NCBI RefSeq assembly: GCF_000004195.4
Contig: NC_030683.2
Location: 734,106 to 798,105 of the forward strand
Length of the DNA: 64,000 nucleotides
Source of the DNA: Xenopus tropicalis
Lineage: Eukaryota; Chordata; Amphibia; Anura; Pipidae
Direction of reading: 5' to 3'
Shown here piece by piece: positions 46,359 through 59,486 of this stretch (positions are counted from its first letter, which is position 1; each line of letters opens with the position of its first letter). Made by a program: the position numbers and the translations under genes. The notes below the pieces were generated by a model. The model saw only the letters and a list, made by a program, of their open reading frames with translations. It ran no database searches and had not been told where the DNA came from.

Positions 46359-47358
46359 NNNNNNNNNNNNNNNNNNNNNNNNNNNNNNNNNNNNNNNNNN
46401 NNNNNNNNNNNNNNNNNNNNNNNNNNNNNNNNNNNNNNNNNNNNNNNNNNNNNNNNNNNNNNNNNNNNNNNNNNNNNNNNNNNNNNNNNNNNNNNNNNNN
46501 NNNNNNNNNNNNNNNNNNNNNNNNNNNNNNNNNNNNNNNNNNNNNNNNNNNNNNNNNNNNNNNNNNNNNNNNNNNNNNNNNNNNNNNNNNNNNNNNNNNN
46601 NNNNNNNNNNNNNNNNNNNNNNNNNNNNNNNNNNNNNNNNNNNNNNNNNNNNNNNNNNNNNNNNNNNNNNNNNNNNNNNNNNNNNNNNNNNNNNNNNNNN
46701 NNNNNNNNNNNNNNNNNNNNNNNNNNNNNNNNNNNNNNNNNNNNNNNNNNNNNNNNNNNNNNNNNNNNNNNNNNNNNNNNNNNNNNNNNNNNNNNNNNNN
46801 NNNNNNNNNNNNNNNNNNNNNNNNNNNNNNNNNNNNNNNNNNNNNNNNNNNNNNNNNNNNNNNNNNNNNNNNNNNNNNNNNNNNNNNNNNNNNNNNNNNN
46901 NNNNNNNNNNNNNNNNNNNNNNNNNNNNNNNNNNNNNNNNNNNNNNNNNNNNNNNNNNNNNNNNNNNNNNNNNNNNNNNNNNNNNNNNNNNNNNNNNNNN
47001 NNNNNNNNNNNNNNNNNNNNNNNNNNNNNNNNNNNNNNNNNNNNNNNNNNNNNNNNNNNNNNNNNNNNNNNNNNNNNNNNNNNNNNNNNNNNNNNNNNNN
47101 NNNNNNNNNNNNNNNNNNNNNNNNNNNNNNNNNNNNNNNNNNNNNNNNNNNNNNNNNNNNNNNNNNNNNNNNNNNNNNNNNNNNNNNNNNNNNNNNNNNN
47201 NNNNNNNNNNNNNNNNNNNNNNNNNNNNNNNNNNNNNNNNNNNNNNNNNNNNNNNNNNNNNNNNNNNNNNNNNNNNNNNNNNNNNNNNNNNNNNNNNNNN
47301 NNNNNNNNNNNNNNNNNNNNNNNNNNNNNNNNNNNNNNNNNNNNNNNNNNNNNNNNNN
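46359..47358. other. Assembly gap (1000 N)
   Basis: Exactly 1000 N bases lie inside the 33-bp array, a placeholder of unknown true length. The approximately 80 bases before it (46275-46358) are visibly noisier than the array. Confidence 0.99.
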
Positions 47359-50300
47359 TGTTGGGGTACCTGCGTATAGTGAATGTCAGGTGTTGGGGTA
47401 CCTGCGTATAGTGAATGTCAGTATGTTGGGGGTACCTGTGTATAGTGAAATGTCAGGATGTTGGGGTACCTGCGTATAGTGAATGTCAGGGTGTTGGGGT
47501 ACCTGCGTATAGTGAATGTCAGGATGTTGGGGTACCTGCATATAGTGAATGTCAGGATGTTGGGGTACCTGCGTATAGTGAATGTCAGGATGTTGGGGTA
47601 CCTGCGTATAGTGAATGTCAGGGTGTTGGGGTACCTGTGTATAGTGAATGTCAGGGTGTTGGGGTACCTGTGTATAGTGAATGTCAGGACTGGGGTACCT
47701 GTGTATAGTGAATGTCAGGATGTTGGGGTACCTGTGTATAGTGAATGTCAGGATGTTGGGGTACCTGTGTATAGTGAATGTCAGGATGTTGGGGTACCTG
47801 CGTATAGTGAATGTCAGGGTGTTGGGGTACCTGCGTATAGTGAATGTCAGGGTTGGGGTACCTGCGTATAGTGAATGTCAGGATGTTGGGGTACCTGCAT
47901 ATAGTGAATGTCAGGATGTTGGGGTACCTGTGTATAGTGAATGTCAGGATGTTGGGGTACCTGCGTATAGTGAATGTAGGATGTTGGGGTACCTGTGTAT
48001 AGTGAATGTCAGGGTGTTGGGGTACCTGCGTATACTGAATGTCAGGGTGTGGGGTACCTGTGTATAGTGAATGTCAGGGTGTTGGGGTACCTGCGTATAC
48101 CTGAATGTCAGGGGTTGGGGTACCTGTGTATACTGAATGTCAGGGTGTTGGGGTACCTGTGTATACTGAATGTCAGGGGTGGCAACGGTACCTGCGTATA
48201 CTGAATGTCAGGTGGGGTACCTGTGTATAGTGAATGTCAGATGTTGGGGTACCTGCGTATAGTGAATGTCAGGATGTTGGGGTACCTGCATATAGTGAAT
48301 GTCAGGATGTTGGGGTACCTGTGTATAGTGAATGTCAGGATGTTGGGGTACCTGTGTATAGTGAATGTCAGGGTGTTGGGGTACCTGCGTATACTGAATG
48401 TCAGGGTGTTGGGGTACCTGTGTATAGTGAATGTCAGGGTGTTGGGGTACCTGCGTATACTGAATGTCAGGGTGTTGGGGTACCTGTGTATACTGAATGT
48501 CAGGGTGTTGGGGGTACCTGTGTATACTGAATGTCAGGGCTGTTGGGGTACCTGTGTATACTGAATGTCAGGATGTTGGGGTACCTGTGTATAGTGAATG
48601 TCAGGATGTTGGGGTACCTGTGTATAGTGAATGTCAGGGTGTTGGGGTACCTGTGTATAGTGAATGTCAGGGTGTTGGGGTACCTGTGTATAGTGAATGT
48701 CAGGGTGTTGGGGTACCTGCGTATAGTGAATGTCAGGGTGTTGGGGTACCTGCGTATAGTGAATGTCAGGATGTTGGGGTACCTGTGTATAGTGAATGTC
48801 AGGATGTTGGGGTACCTGCGTATAGTGAATGTCAGGGTGTTGGGGTACCTGCGTATAGTGAATGTCAGGATTTTGGGGTACCTGCATATAGTGAATGTCA
48901 GGATGTTGGGGTACCTGCGTATAGTGAATGTCAGGATGTTGGGGTACCTGCGTATAGTGAATGTCAGGGTGTTGGGGTACCTGTGTATAGTGAATGTCAG
49001 GGGGTTGGGTACCTGTGTATAGTGAATGTCAGGAGTTGGGGTACCTGTGTATAGTGAATGTCAGGATGTTGGGGTACCTGTGTATAGTGAATGTCAGGAT
49101 GTTGGGGGTACCTGCGTATAGTGAATGTCAGGGTGTTGGGGTACCTGCGTATAGTGAATGTCAGGGTGTTGGGGTACCTGCGTATAGTGAATGTCAGGAT
49201 GTTGGTGCGGGTACCTGCATATAGTGAATGTCAGGATGTTGGGGTACCTGTGTATAGTGAATGTCAGGATGTTGGGTAACCTGCGTATAGTGAATGTCAG
49301 GATGTTGGGGTACCTGTGTATAGTGAATGTCAGGGTGTTGGGGTACCTGCGTATACTGAATGTCAGGGTGTGGGGTACCTGTGTATAGTGAATGTCAGGG
49401 TGTTGGGCGCAGGTACCTGCGTATACTGAATGTCAGGGTGTTGGGGTACCTGTGTATACTGAATGTCAGGGTGTTGGGGTACCTGTGTATACTGAATGTC
49501 AGGGTGTTGGGGTACTTGTGTATACTGAATGTCAGGATGTTGGGGTACCTGTGTATAGTGAATGTCAGGATGTTGGGGTACCTGTGTATAGTGAATGTCA
49601 GGGTGTTGGAGGAGTACCTGTGTATAGTGAATGTCAGGGTGTTGGGGTACCTGTGTATAGTGAATGTCAGGGTGTTGGGGTACCTGCGTATAGTGAATGT
49701 CAGGGTGTTGGGGTACCTGCGTATAGTGAATGTCAGGATGTTGGGGTACCTGTGTATAGTGAATGTCAGGATGTTGGGGTACCTGCGTATAGTGAATGTC
49801 AGGGTGTTGGGGTACCTGTGTATAGTGAATGTCAGGATGTTGGGGTACCTGTGTATAGTGAATATCAGGATGTTGGGGTACCTGTGTATAGTGAATGTCA
49901 GGGTGTTGGGGTACCTGCGTATAGTGAATGTCAGGATGTTGGGGTACCTGTGTATAGTGAATGTCAGGATGTTGGGGTACCTGCGTATAGTGAATGTCAG
50001 GTGTTGGGGTACCTGCGTATAGTGAATGTCAGGATGTTGGGGTACCTGTGTATAGTGAATGTCAGGGTTTGGGGTACCTGTGTATACTGAATGTCAGGGT
50101 GTTGGGGTACCTGTGTATAGTGAATGTCAGGATGTTGGGGTACCTGTGTATAGTGAATGTCAGGATGTTGGGGTACCTGTGTATAGTGAATGTCAGGATG
50201 TTGGGGTACCTGTGTATACTGAATGTCAGGGTGTTGGGGTACCTGCGCATAGTGAATGTCAGGGTGTTGGGGTACCTGCGTATAGTGAATGTCAGGGTGT

Positions 50301-53300
50301 TGGGGTACCTGCGTATAGTGAATGTCAGGATTGGGGTACCTGCATATAGTGAATGTCAGGGTGTTGGGGTACCTGCGTATAGTGAATGTCAGGATGTTGG
50401 GGTACCTGCGTATAGTGAATGTCAGGGTGTTTGGGTACCTGTGTATAGTGAATGTCAGGATGTTGGGGTACCTGCATATAGTGAATGTCAGGATGTTGGG
50501 GTACCTGCGTATAGTGAATTTAAGGGTGTTGGGGTACCTGCGTATAGTGAATGTCAGGATGTTGGGGTACCTGTGTATAGTGAATGTCAGGGTGTTGGGG
50601 TACCTGTGTATAGTGAATGTCAGGGTGTTGGGGTACCTGTGTATAGTGAATGTCAGGATGTTGGGGTACCTGTGTATAGTGAATGTCAGGGTGTTGGGGT
50701 ACCTGTGTATAGTGAATGTCAGGATGTTGGGGTACCTGTGTATAGTGAATGTCAGGATGTTGGGGTACCTGTGTATAGTGAATGTCAGGGTGTTGGGGTA
50801 CCTGCGTATAGTGAATGTCAGGGTGTTGGGCGGTACCTGTGTATAGTGAATGTCCCAGGGTGTTGGGGTACCTGTGTATAGTGAATGTCAGGACGTTGGG
50901 GTACCTGTGTATAGTGAATGTCAGGATGTTGGGGTACCTGTGTATAGTGAATGTCAGGATGTTGGTGGTACCTGCGTATAGTGAATGTCAGGGTGTTGGG
51001 GTACCTGCGTATACTGAATGTCAGGGTGTTGGGGTACCTGCGTATAGTGAATGTCAGGATGTTGGGGTACCTGCATATAGTGAATGTCAGGATGTTGGGG
51101 TACCTGTGTATAGTGAATGTCAGGATGTTGGGGTACCTGTGTATAGTGAATGTCAGGGTGTTGGGGTACCTGCGTATACTGAATGTCAGGGTGTTGGGGT
51201 ACCTGTGTATAGTGAATGTCAGGGTGTTGGGGTACCTGCGTATACTGAATGTCAGGGTGTTGGGGTACCTGTGTATACTGAATGTCAGGGTGTTGGGGTA
51301 CCTGTGTATACTGAATGTCAGGGTGTTGGGGTACCTGTGTATACTGAATGTCAGGATGTTGGGTACCTGTGTATAGTGAATGTCAGGATGTTGGGGGTAC
51401 CTGTGTATAGTGAATGTCAGGGTGTTGGGGTACCTGTGTATAGTGAATGTCAGGGTGTTGGGGTACCTGTGTATACTGAATGTCAGGTGTTGGGGTACCT
51501 GCGTATAGTGAATGTCAGGGTGTTGGGGTACCTGCGTATAGTGAATGTCAGGATGTTGGGGTACCTGTGTATAGTGAATGTCAGGATGTTGGGGTACCTG
51601 CGTATAGTGAATGTCAGGGTGTTGGGGTACCTGCGTATAGTTAATGTCAGGATGTTGGGGTACCTGCATATAGTGAATGTCAGGATGTTGGGGTACCTGC
51701 GTATAGTGAATGTCAGGATGTTGGGGTACCTGTGTATAGTGAATGTCAGGGTGTTTGGGTACCTGCGTATACTGATGTCAGGGTGTTGGGGTACCTGTGT
51801 ATAGTGAATGTCAGGGTGTTGGGGTACCTGCGTATACTGAATGTCAGGGTGTTGGGGTACCTGTGTATACTGAATGTCAGGGTGTTGGGTACCTGTGTAT
51901 ACTGAATGTCAGGGTGTTGGGGTACCTGTGTATACTGAATGTCAGGATGTTGGGGTACCTGTGTATAGTGAATGTCAGGATGTTGGGGTACCTGTGTATA
52001 GTGAATGTCAGGGTGTTGGGGTACCTGTGTATAGTGAATGTCAGGGTGTTGGGGTACCTGTGTATACTGAATGTCAGGGTGTTGGGGTACCTGCGTATAG
52101 TGAATGTCAGGGTGTTGGGGTACCTGCGTATAGTGAATGTCAGGATGTTGGGGTACCTGTGTATAGTGAATGTCAGGATGTTGGGGTACCTGCGTATAGT
52201 GAATGTCAGGGTGTTGGGGTACCTGCGTATAGTGAATGTCAGGATGTTGGGGTACCTGTGTATAGTGAATGTCAGGATGTTGGGGTACCTGTGTATAGTG
52301 AATGTCAGGGTGTTGGGGTACCTGTGTATAGTGAATGTCAGGATGTTGGGGTACCTGTGTATAGTGAATGTCAGGGTGTTGGGGTACCTGCGTATAGTGA
52401 ATGTCAGGGTGTTGGGGTACCTGTATAGTGAATGTCAGGGTGTTGGGGTACCTGCGTATAGTGAATGTCAGGATGTTGGGGTACCTGCGTATAGTGAATG
52501 TCAGGATATTGGGGTACCTGTGTATAGTGAATGTCAGGGTGTTGGGGTACCTGTGTATAGTGAATATCAGGATGTTGGGGTACCTGTGTATATTGAATGT
52601 CATGGTGTTGGGGTACCTGCGTATAGTGAATGTCAGGGTGTTGGGGTACCTGCGTATAGTGAATGTCAGGATGTTGGGGTACCTGTGTATAGTGAATGTC
52701 AGGATGTTGGGGTACCTGTGTATAGTGAATGTCAGGGTGTTGGGGTACCTGGGTATAGTGAATGTCAGGGTGTTGGGGTACCTGTGTATAGTGAATGTCA
52801 GGATGTTGGGGTACCTGTGTATAGTGAATGTCAGGATGTTGGGGTACCTGTGTATAGTGAATGTCAGGGTGTTGGGGTACCTGGGTATAGTGAATGTCAG
52901 GGTGTTGGGGTACCTGTGTATAGTGAATGTCAGGATGTTGGGGTACCTGGGTATAGTGAATGTCAGGATGTTGGGGTACCTGTGTATAGTGAATGTCAGG
53001 GTGTTGGGGTACCTGTGTATAGTGAATGTCAGGATGTTGGGGTACCTGGGTATAGTGAATGTCAGGGTGTTGGGGTACCTGTGTATAGTGAATGTCAGGA
53101 TGTTGGGGTATCTGTGTATAGTGAATGTCAGGATGTTGGGGTATCTGGGTATAGTGAATGTCAGGGTGTTGGGGTACCTGTGTATACTGAATGTCAGGAT
53201 GTTGGGGTACCTGTGTATAGTGAATGTCAGGGTGTTGGGGTACCTGTGTATAGTGAATGTCAGGGTGTTGGGGTACCTGCGTATAGTGAATGTTAGGATG

Positions 53301-55515
53301 TTGGGGTACCTGCGTATAGTGAATGTTAGGATGTTGGGGTACCTGTGTATAGTGAATGTCAGGATGTTGGGGTACCTGTGTATAGTGAATGTCAGGGTGT
53401 TGGGGTACCTGTGTATAGTGAATGTCAGGGTGTTGGGGTACCTGCGTATAGTGAATGTTAGGATGTTGGGGTACCTGCGTATAGTGAATGTCAGGATGTT
53501 GGGGTACCTGTGTATAGGGAATGTAGGATGTTGGGGTACCTGCGTATAGTGAATGTCAGGATATTGGGGTGCCTGTGTATAGTGAATGTCAGGGTGTTGG
53601 GGTACCTGCGTATAGTGAATGTTAGGATGTTGGGGTACCTGTGTATAGTGAATGTCAGGATGTTGGGGTACCTGTGTATAGTGAATGTCAGGGTGTTGGG
53701 GTACCTGTGTATAGTGAATGTCAGGATGTTGGGGTACCTGTGTATAGTGAATGTCAGGATGTTGCGCTTGGGTACCTGTGTATAGTGAATGTCAGGATGT
53801 TGGGGTACCTGTGTATAGTGAATGTCAGGGGTTGGGGTATCTGTGTATAGTGAATGTCAGGATGTTGGGGTACCTGTGTATAGTGAATGTCAGGATGTTT
53901 GGTGGTTACCTGCGTATAGTGAATGTCAGGGTGTTGGGGTACCTGTGTATAGTGAATGTCAGGGTGTTGGGGTTTCTGTGTATAGTGAATGTCAGGGTGT
54001 TGGGGTACCTGTGATATAGTGAATGTCAGAGTTGGGGTACCTGTGTATAGTGAATGTCAGGGTGTTGGGGTACCTGCGTATAGTGAATGTCAGGATGTTG
54101 GACTTGGGTACCTGTGTATAGTGAATGTCAGGGTGTTGGGGTATCTGTGTATAGTGAATGTCAGGATGTTGGGGTACCTGTGTATAGTGAATGTCAGGGT
54201 GTTGGGGTACCTGCGTATAGTGAATGTCAGGATGTTGGGGTACCTGTGTATAGTGAATGTCAGGGTGTTGGGGTATCTGTTTATAGTGAATGTCAGGGTG
54301 TTGGGGTACCTGTGTATAGTGAATGTCAGGGTGTTGGGGTACCTGTGATATAGTGAATGTCAGGATGTTGGGGTACCTGTGTATAGTGAATGTCAGGGTG
54401 TTGGGGTACCTGCGTATAGTGAATGTCAGGATGTTGGGGTACCTGCGTATAGTGAATGTCAGGATGTTGGGGTACCTGTGTATAGTGAATGTCAGGGTGT
54501 TGGGGACCCTGTGTATAGTGAATGTCAGGGTGTTTGATATCGGGGTACCTGTGTATACTGAATGTCAGGGTGTTGGGGTACCTGCGTATAGTGAATGTCA
54601 GGATGTTGGGGTACCTGCGTATAGTGAATGTCAGGGTGTTGGGGTACCTGCGTATAGTGAATGTCAGGATGTTGGGGTACCTGCGTATAGTGAATGTCAG
54701 GATGTTTGGGTACCTGTGTATAGTGAATGTCAGGGTGTTGGGGTACCTGTGTATAGTGAATGTCATGGTGTTGGGGTACCTGTGTATAGTGAATGTCAGG
54801 ATGTTGGGGTACCTGCGTATAGTGAATGTCAGGATGTTGGGGTACCTGTGTATAGTGAATGTCAGGATGTTGGGGTACCTGTGTATAGTTAATGTCAGGA
54901 TGTTGGGGTACCTGCGTATAGTGAATGTCAGGATGTTTGGGTACCTGTGTATAGTGAATGTCAGGATGTTGGGGTACCTGTGTATAGTGAATGTCAGGGT
55001 GTTGGGGTACCTGTGTATAGTGAATGTCAGGGTGTTGGGGTACCTGTGTATAGTGAATGTCAGGATGTTGGGGTACCTGTGTATACTGAATGTCAGGGTG
55101 TTGGGGTACCTGCGTATAGTGAATGTCAGGGTGTTGGGGTACCTGTGTATAGTGAATGTCAGGATGTTGGGGTACCTGTGTATAGTGAATGTCAGGATGT
55201 TGGGGTACCTGCGTATAGTGAATGTCAGGGTGTTGGGGTACCTGTGTATAGTGAATGTCATGGTGTTGGGGTACCTGTGTATAGTGAATGTCAGGGTGTT
55301 GGGGTACCTGTGTATAGTGAATGTCAGGGTGTTGGGGTACCTGTGTATAGTGAATGTCAGGGTGTTGGGGTACCTGTGTATAGTGAATGTCAATGGTGTT
55401 GGGGTACCTGTGTATAGTGAATGTCAGGATGTTGGGGTACCTGTGTATAGTGAATGTCAGGATGTTGGGGTACCTGTGTATAGTGAATGTCAGGATGTTG
55501 GGGTACCTAGGTATA
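47359..55515 (+). repeat. 33-bp giant minisatellite, right part
   Basis: Same unit and variants as the left part, about 247 copies. Extra variants are GGTATCTG (53.1 and 54.1-54.3 kb), CTGGGTATAG (52.7-53.2 kb) and GTTAGGATG (53.3-53.6 kb). Occasional one-base losses shift the frame. It ends at ACCTAGGTATAGTTTAAAAG. Confidence 0.97.
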
Positions 55516-55539
55516 GTTTAAAAGAAGGTGCAGGGCAAT

Positions 55540-57180
55540 GCCAGGATGGGCAGTATGAGCGCACTATGAGGGGCATTTTGGGGGGCACTAGAAGAGCGCT
55601 ATGAGAGCACTTTGGGGGGGGCAGTATGAGAGCGCTATGTGGGGCAGTATGAGAGTGCTGTGGGGGCAGTATGGGGCAGTATAAGAGCGCTATGGGGCAG
55701 TATGGGGGCAGTATGAGAGCGCTATGGGGGCAGTACGGGGGGCAGTACGGGGGGCAGTATGGGGGCAGTACAGGGGGCAGTATGGGGGGCAGTATGAGAG
55801 CGCTATGGGGGCAGTATGAGAGCGCTATGGGGGCAGTACGGGGGCAGTACAGGGGGCAGTATGGGGGCAGTATGGGGGGCAGTACGGGGGGGCAGTATGA
55901 GAGCGCTATGGGGGCAGTACGGGGGGCAGTACAGGGGGCAGTATTGGGGGCAGTACGGGGGGCAGTATGGGGGCAGTACGGGGGCAGTACGGGGGGCAGT
56001 ATGGGGGGCAGTATGAGAGCGCTATGGGGGCAGTACGGGGGGCAGTATGGGGGGCAGTATGAGAGCGCTATGGGGCAGTACGGGGGGCAGTATGGGGGCA
56101 GTACGGGGGCAGTATGAGAGCGCTATGGGGGCAGTACGGGGGGCAGTATGAGAGCGCTATGGGGGCAGTACGGGGGGCAGTATGAGAGCGCTATGGGGGC
56201 AGTACGGGGGGGCAGTATGAGAGCGCTATGGGGGCAGTACGGGGGCAGTACGGGGGGCAGTATGGGGGGCAGTATGAGCAGCGCTATGGGGGCAGTACGG
56301 GGGGCAGTATGGGGGGCAGTATGAGAGCGCTATGGGGCAGTACGGGGGGCAGTATGGGGCAGTACGGGGGCAGTATGAGAGCGCTATGGGGGCAGTACGG
56401 GGGGCAGTATGAGAGCGCTATGGGGGCAGTACGGGGGGCAGTATGAGAGCGCTATGGGGCAGTACGGGGGGCAGTACGGGGGCAGTATGGGGGCAGTATG
56501 GGGGCAGTACGGGGGGCAGTATGGGGGGCAGTATGAGAGCGCTATGGGGGCAGTACGGGGGGCAGTATGGGGGGCAGTATGAGAGCGCTATGGGGGCAGT
56601 ACGGGGGGCAGTATGGGGGCAGTACGGGGGCAGTATGAGAGCGCTATGGGGGCAGTACGGGGGGCAGTATGAGAGCGCTATGGGGGCAGTACGGGGGGCA
56701 GTATGAGAGCGCTATGGGGGCAGTACGGGGGCAGTATGAGAGCGCTATGGGGGCAGTACGGGGGGGCAGTACGGGGGGCAGTATGGGGGGCAGTATGAGA
56801 GCGCTATGGGGGGCAGTACGGGGGGCAGTATGGGGGGCAGTATGAGAGCGCTATGGGGGGCAGTACGGGGGGCAGTATGGGGGCAGTACGGGGGCAGTAG
56901 AGAGCGCTATGGGGGCATACGGGGGGCAGTATGAGAGCGCTATGGGGGCAGTACGGGGGGCAGTATGAGAGCGCTATGGGGGCAGTACGGGGGGCAGTAA
57001 CGGGGGGCAGTATGGGGCAGTATGGGGGCAGTACGGGGGCAGTATGGGGGGCAGTATGAGAGCGCTATGGGGGCAGTACAAGGGGCAGTACAGGGGGCAG
57101 TATGGGGCAGTATGGGGGCAGTATGGGGGCAGTATGGGGGCAGTATGGGGGCAGTACGGGGGGCAGTACGGGGGGCAGTG
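55540..57180 (+). repeat. G-rich composite array of GGGGGCAGTACG and GCAGTATGAGAGCGCTATG words
   Basis: A 12-13 bp word (GGGGGGCAGTAC/TG) and a 23-bp word (GGGGGCAGTATGAGAGCGCT plus ATG) are interleaved in changing order. AGCGCT is palindromic. G4-G6 runs recur every 10-13 bp on the + strand. Confidence 0.95.
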
Positions 57181-57342
57181 CCAGGGCCGCTGGGCACAGG
57201 ATACAAAGGGCTCCGGGAGAGACAATAAATCACACAGAGGCCACACGTCACGGCTCCTGTGAGAAAAGGGAACGGTCTCAGCCCTGTGAGTTTTATTGGC
57301 AGGAGGGCAGGGGGGCAGGAGGGCAGGAGGGCAGGGGGGTAA

Positions 57343-57349
57343 TATAAAG
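57343..57349 (+). promoter_or_regulatory. TATA-box candidate
   Basis: TATAAAG sits in an otherwise GC/AG-rich stretch upstream of the 54-bp array. If used, transcripts would start near 57375 and run through that array to the ATG at 58645. This is a position-based inference only. Confidence 0.3.
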
Positions 57350-57454
57350 CCGGAGAGACGCTCCCACATATTTCTATGCACACACACCTGAGGAGACAGC
57401 CGCCTAACTGATGCACTGAGAGAAAGAAGCACAAGAGAGGACTGAAAGAGACTT

Positions 57455-58572
57455 CAGCAGAGAGACCCCCCCACCCTGGGGCTGCCCATAACATACCCCT
57501 GAGGGGTCTTTATCAGAGAGACCCCCACCCTGGGGCTGCCCATAACATACCCCTGAGGGGTCTTTATCAGAGAGACCCCCCACCCTGGGGCTGCCCATAA
57601 CATACCCCTGAGGGGCCTTTATCAGAGAGACCCCCACCCTGGGGCTGCCCAGAACATACCCCTGAGGGGTCTTTATCAGAGAGACCCCCACCCTGGGGCT
57701 GCCCAGAATATACCCCTGAGGGGTCTTTATCAGAGAGACCCCCACCCTGGGGCTGCCCAGAACATACCCCTGAGGGGTCTTTATCAGAGAGACCCCCACC
57801 CTGGGGCTGCCCAGAATATACCCCTGAGGGGTCTTTATCAGAGAGACCCCCACCCTGGGGCTGCCCAGAACATACCCCTGAGGGGTCTTTATCAGAGAGA
57901 CCCCCACCCTGGGGCTGCCCAGAATATACCCCTGAGGGGTCTTTATCAGAGAGACCCCCACCCTGGGGCTGCCCAGAACATACCCCTGAGGGGTCTTTAT
58001 CAGAGAGACCCCCCACCCTGGGGCTGCCCATAACATACCCCTGAGGGGCCTTTATCAGAGAGACCCCCACCCTGGGGCTGCCCAGAACATACCCCTGAGG
58101 GGTCTTTATCAGAGAGACCCCCACCCTGGGGCTGCCCAGAATATACCCCTGAGGGGTCTTTATCAGAGAGACCCCCACCCTGGGGCTGCCTGTAACATAC
58201 CCCTGAGGGGTCTTTATCAGAGAGACCCCCACCCTGGGGCTGCCCATAACATACCCCTGAGGGGTCTTTATCAGAGAGCCCCCCCCCACCCTGGGGCTGC
58301 CCATAACATACCCCTGAGGGGTCTTTATCAGAGAGCCCCCCCCCACCCTGGGGCTGCCCATAACATACCCCTGAGGGGTCTTTATCAGAGAGACCCCCAC
58401 CCTGGGGCTGCCCATAACATACCCCTGAGGGGTCTTTATCAGAGAGCCCCCCCCCACCCTGGGGCTGCCCATAACATACCCCTGAAGGGTCTTTATCAGA
58501 GAGACCCCCACCCTGGGGCTGCCCAGAATATACCCCTGAGGGGTCTTTATCAGAGAGACCCCACTCCCCAGG
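57455..58572 (+). repeat. 54-bp minisatellite, about 20.5 copies
   Basis: Each unit contains AGAGAGACCCCCACCCTGGG, then GCTGCCCAGAA or GCTGCCCATAA, CATACCCCTGAGGGGTC and TTTATC. Copies are highly uniform; ACATACC and ATATACC versions alternate between 57.6 and 58.0 kb. It has 18 codons per unit, and the - strand frame SLIKTPQGYVLGSPRVGV is a by-product. Confidence 0.97.
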
Positions 58573-59486
58573 GCTGCCCAGAATACAAGGAGAGAGACCC
58601 CAAGTGCTGCTGAGAGACCCCCCAAGGATTTGCAGGAGGGAGAAATGTCCAATAAATCAGAGAGCACAAAGCTGTGGGTAAGTGACCATCGTCCCCCCAT
58701 GGGGCCCCCAATATTTACTAGGGACAATTTCTGGGGTTCAGATGGGGGTGTACTGGTTGTACCCTGTGAATAACACAAGCTGAGAGGGTGATTTGGAGGA
58801 ACAAACCTGAAAAAAGAATTGGGGGGGGAATGGGGGTTACAGAAGCAGTGACCCCCCCTACTGACCAGTTACCTATTCAGCCCCCCAGGGGGGAGTCCCG
58901 GCCTCTCTTCCTTTAGCCAATCAGGCTGTGAGCTGTAGCACTGGGGGTTGGAGGGGGCTGTTTATATCTGGGTGCAGGTCGGTGGGGGTCAAGGAGAGTC
59001 ACATGTTGGGGTTGGGGTTCAGGCATCATTTGGTGGCACAGGAGAGTTTCGGGGTCCCCTCTCTGGGCATGAACATCTCTCTCCAGAACTTGGCCCCCTG
59101 ATCCGATTACAATTAGCGGTGGCACCGGTGCCTGCTCATTGGCTCACTCTGTGCCCCCTCCTGTGGCACGAGTTGTTTGCCCCTCTCTTGCCATTTCATG
59201 CCCGGGGAGGGTAAATGCTGTGTTGCCCCCAGTACAGAGGTATCATTATTGCCCCATCCATTCAGCCCTAGAGCCACCCCAAAGCTTTTCTGTACCGTGG
59301 GGCGACTCTCTGCCATTGTACATTTGGGGGCCACATCTATCTGGAGGGGCTCTAGTTGCCCGGCTCTGCCCCGGGGGCAGTTAGAGTAGAATTGCAGCAG
59401 ATATTGGAGTAACTGTGGGAAAGTGGATTTCTTGCCTCAAATAGTGAATCTGCCCCATTTCACTTCGGCAAAAAATTAGCAAAGAG
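58573..59486 (+). other. Single-copy region with a possible short first exon
   Basis: ATG at 58645 reads MSNKSESTKLW into a GTAAGT donor near 58678. No recognised family and no confirmed downstream exon. The rest is intergenic-looking. Confidence 0.35.

Noticed and set aside
41035..55515. CRISPR-like array of regular 33-bp repeats
   Set aside because: Repeats are head to tail with no unique spacers and no cas genes, in a vertebrate genome.
57567..58778. 403-residue - strand open frame (SLIKTPQGYVLGSPRVGV repeats)
   Set aside because: It is a by-product of the 54-bp period. The flanking non-repeat ends show no domain or signal peptide.
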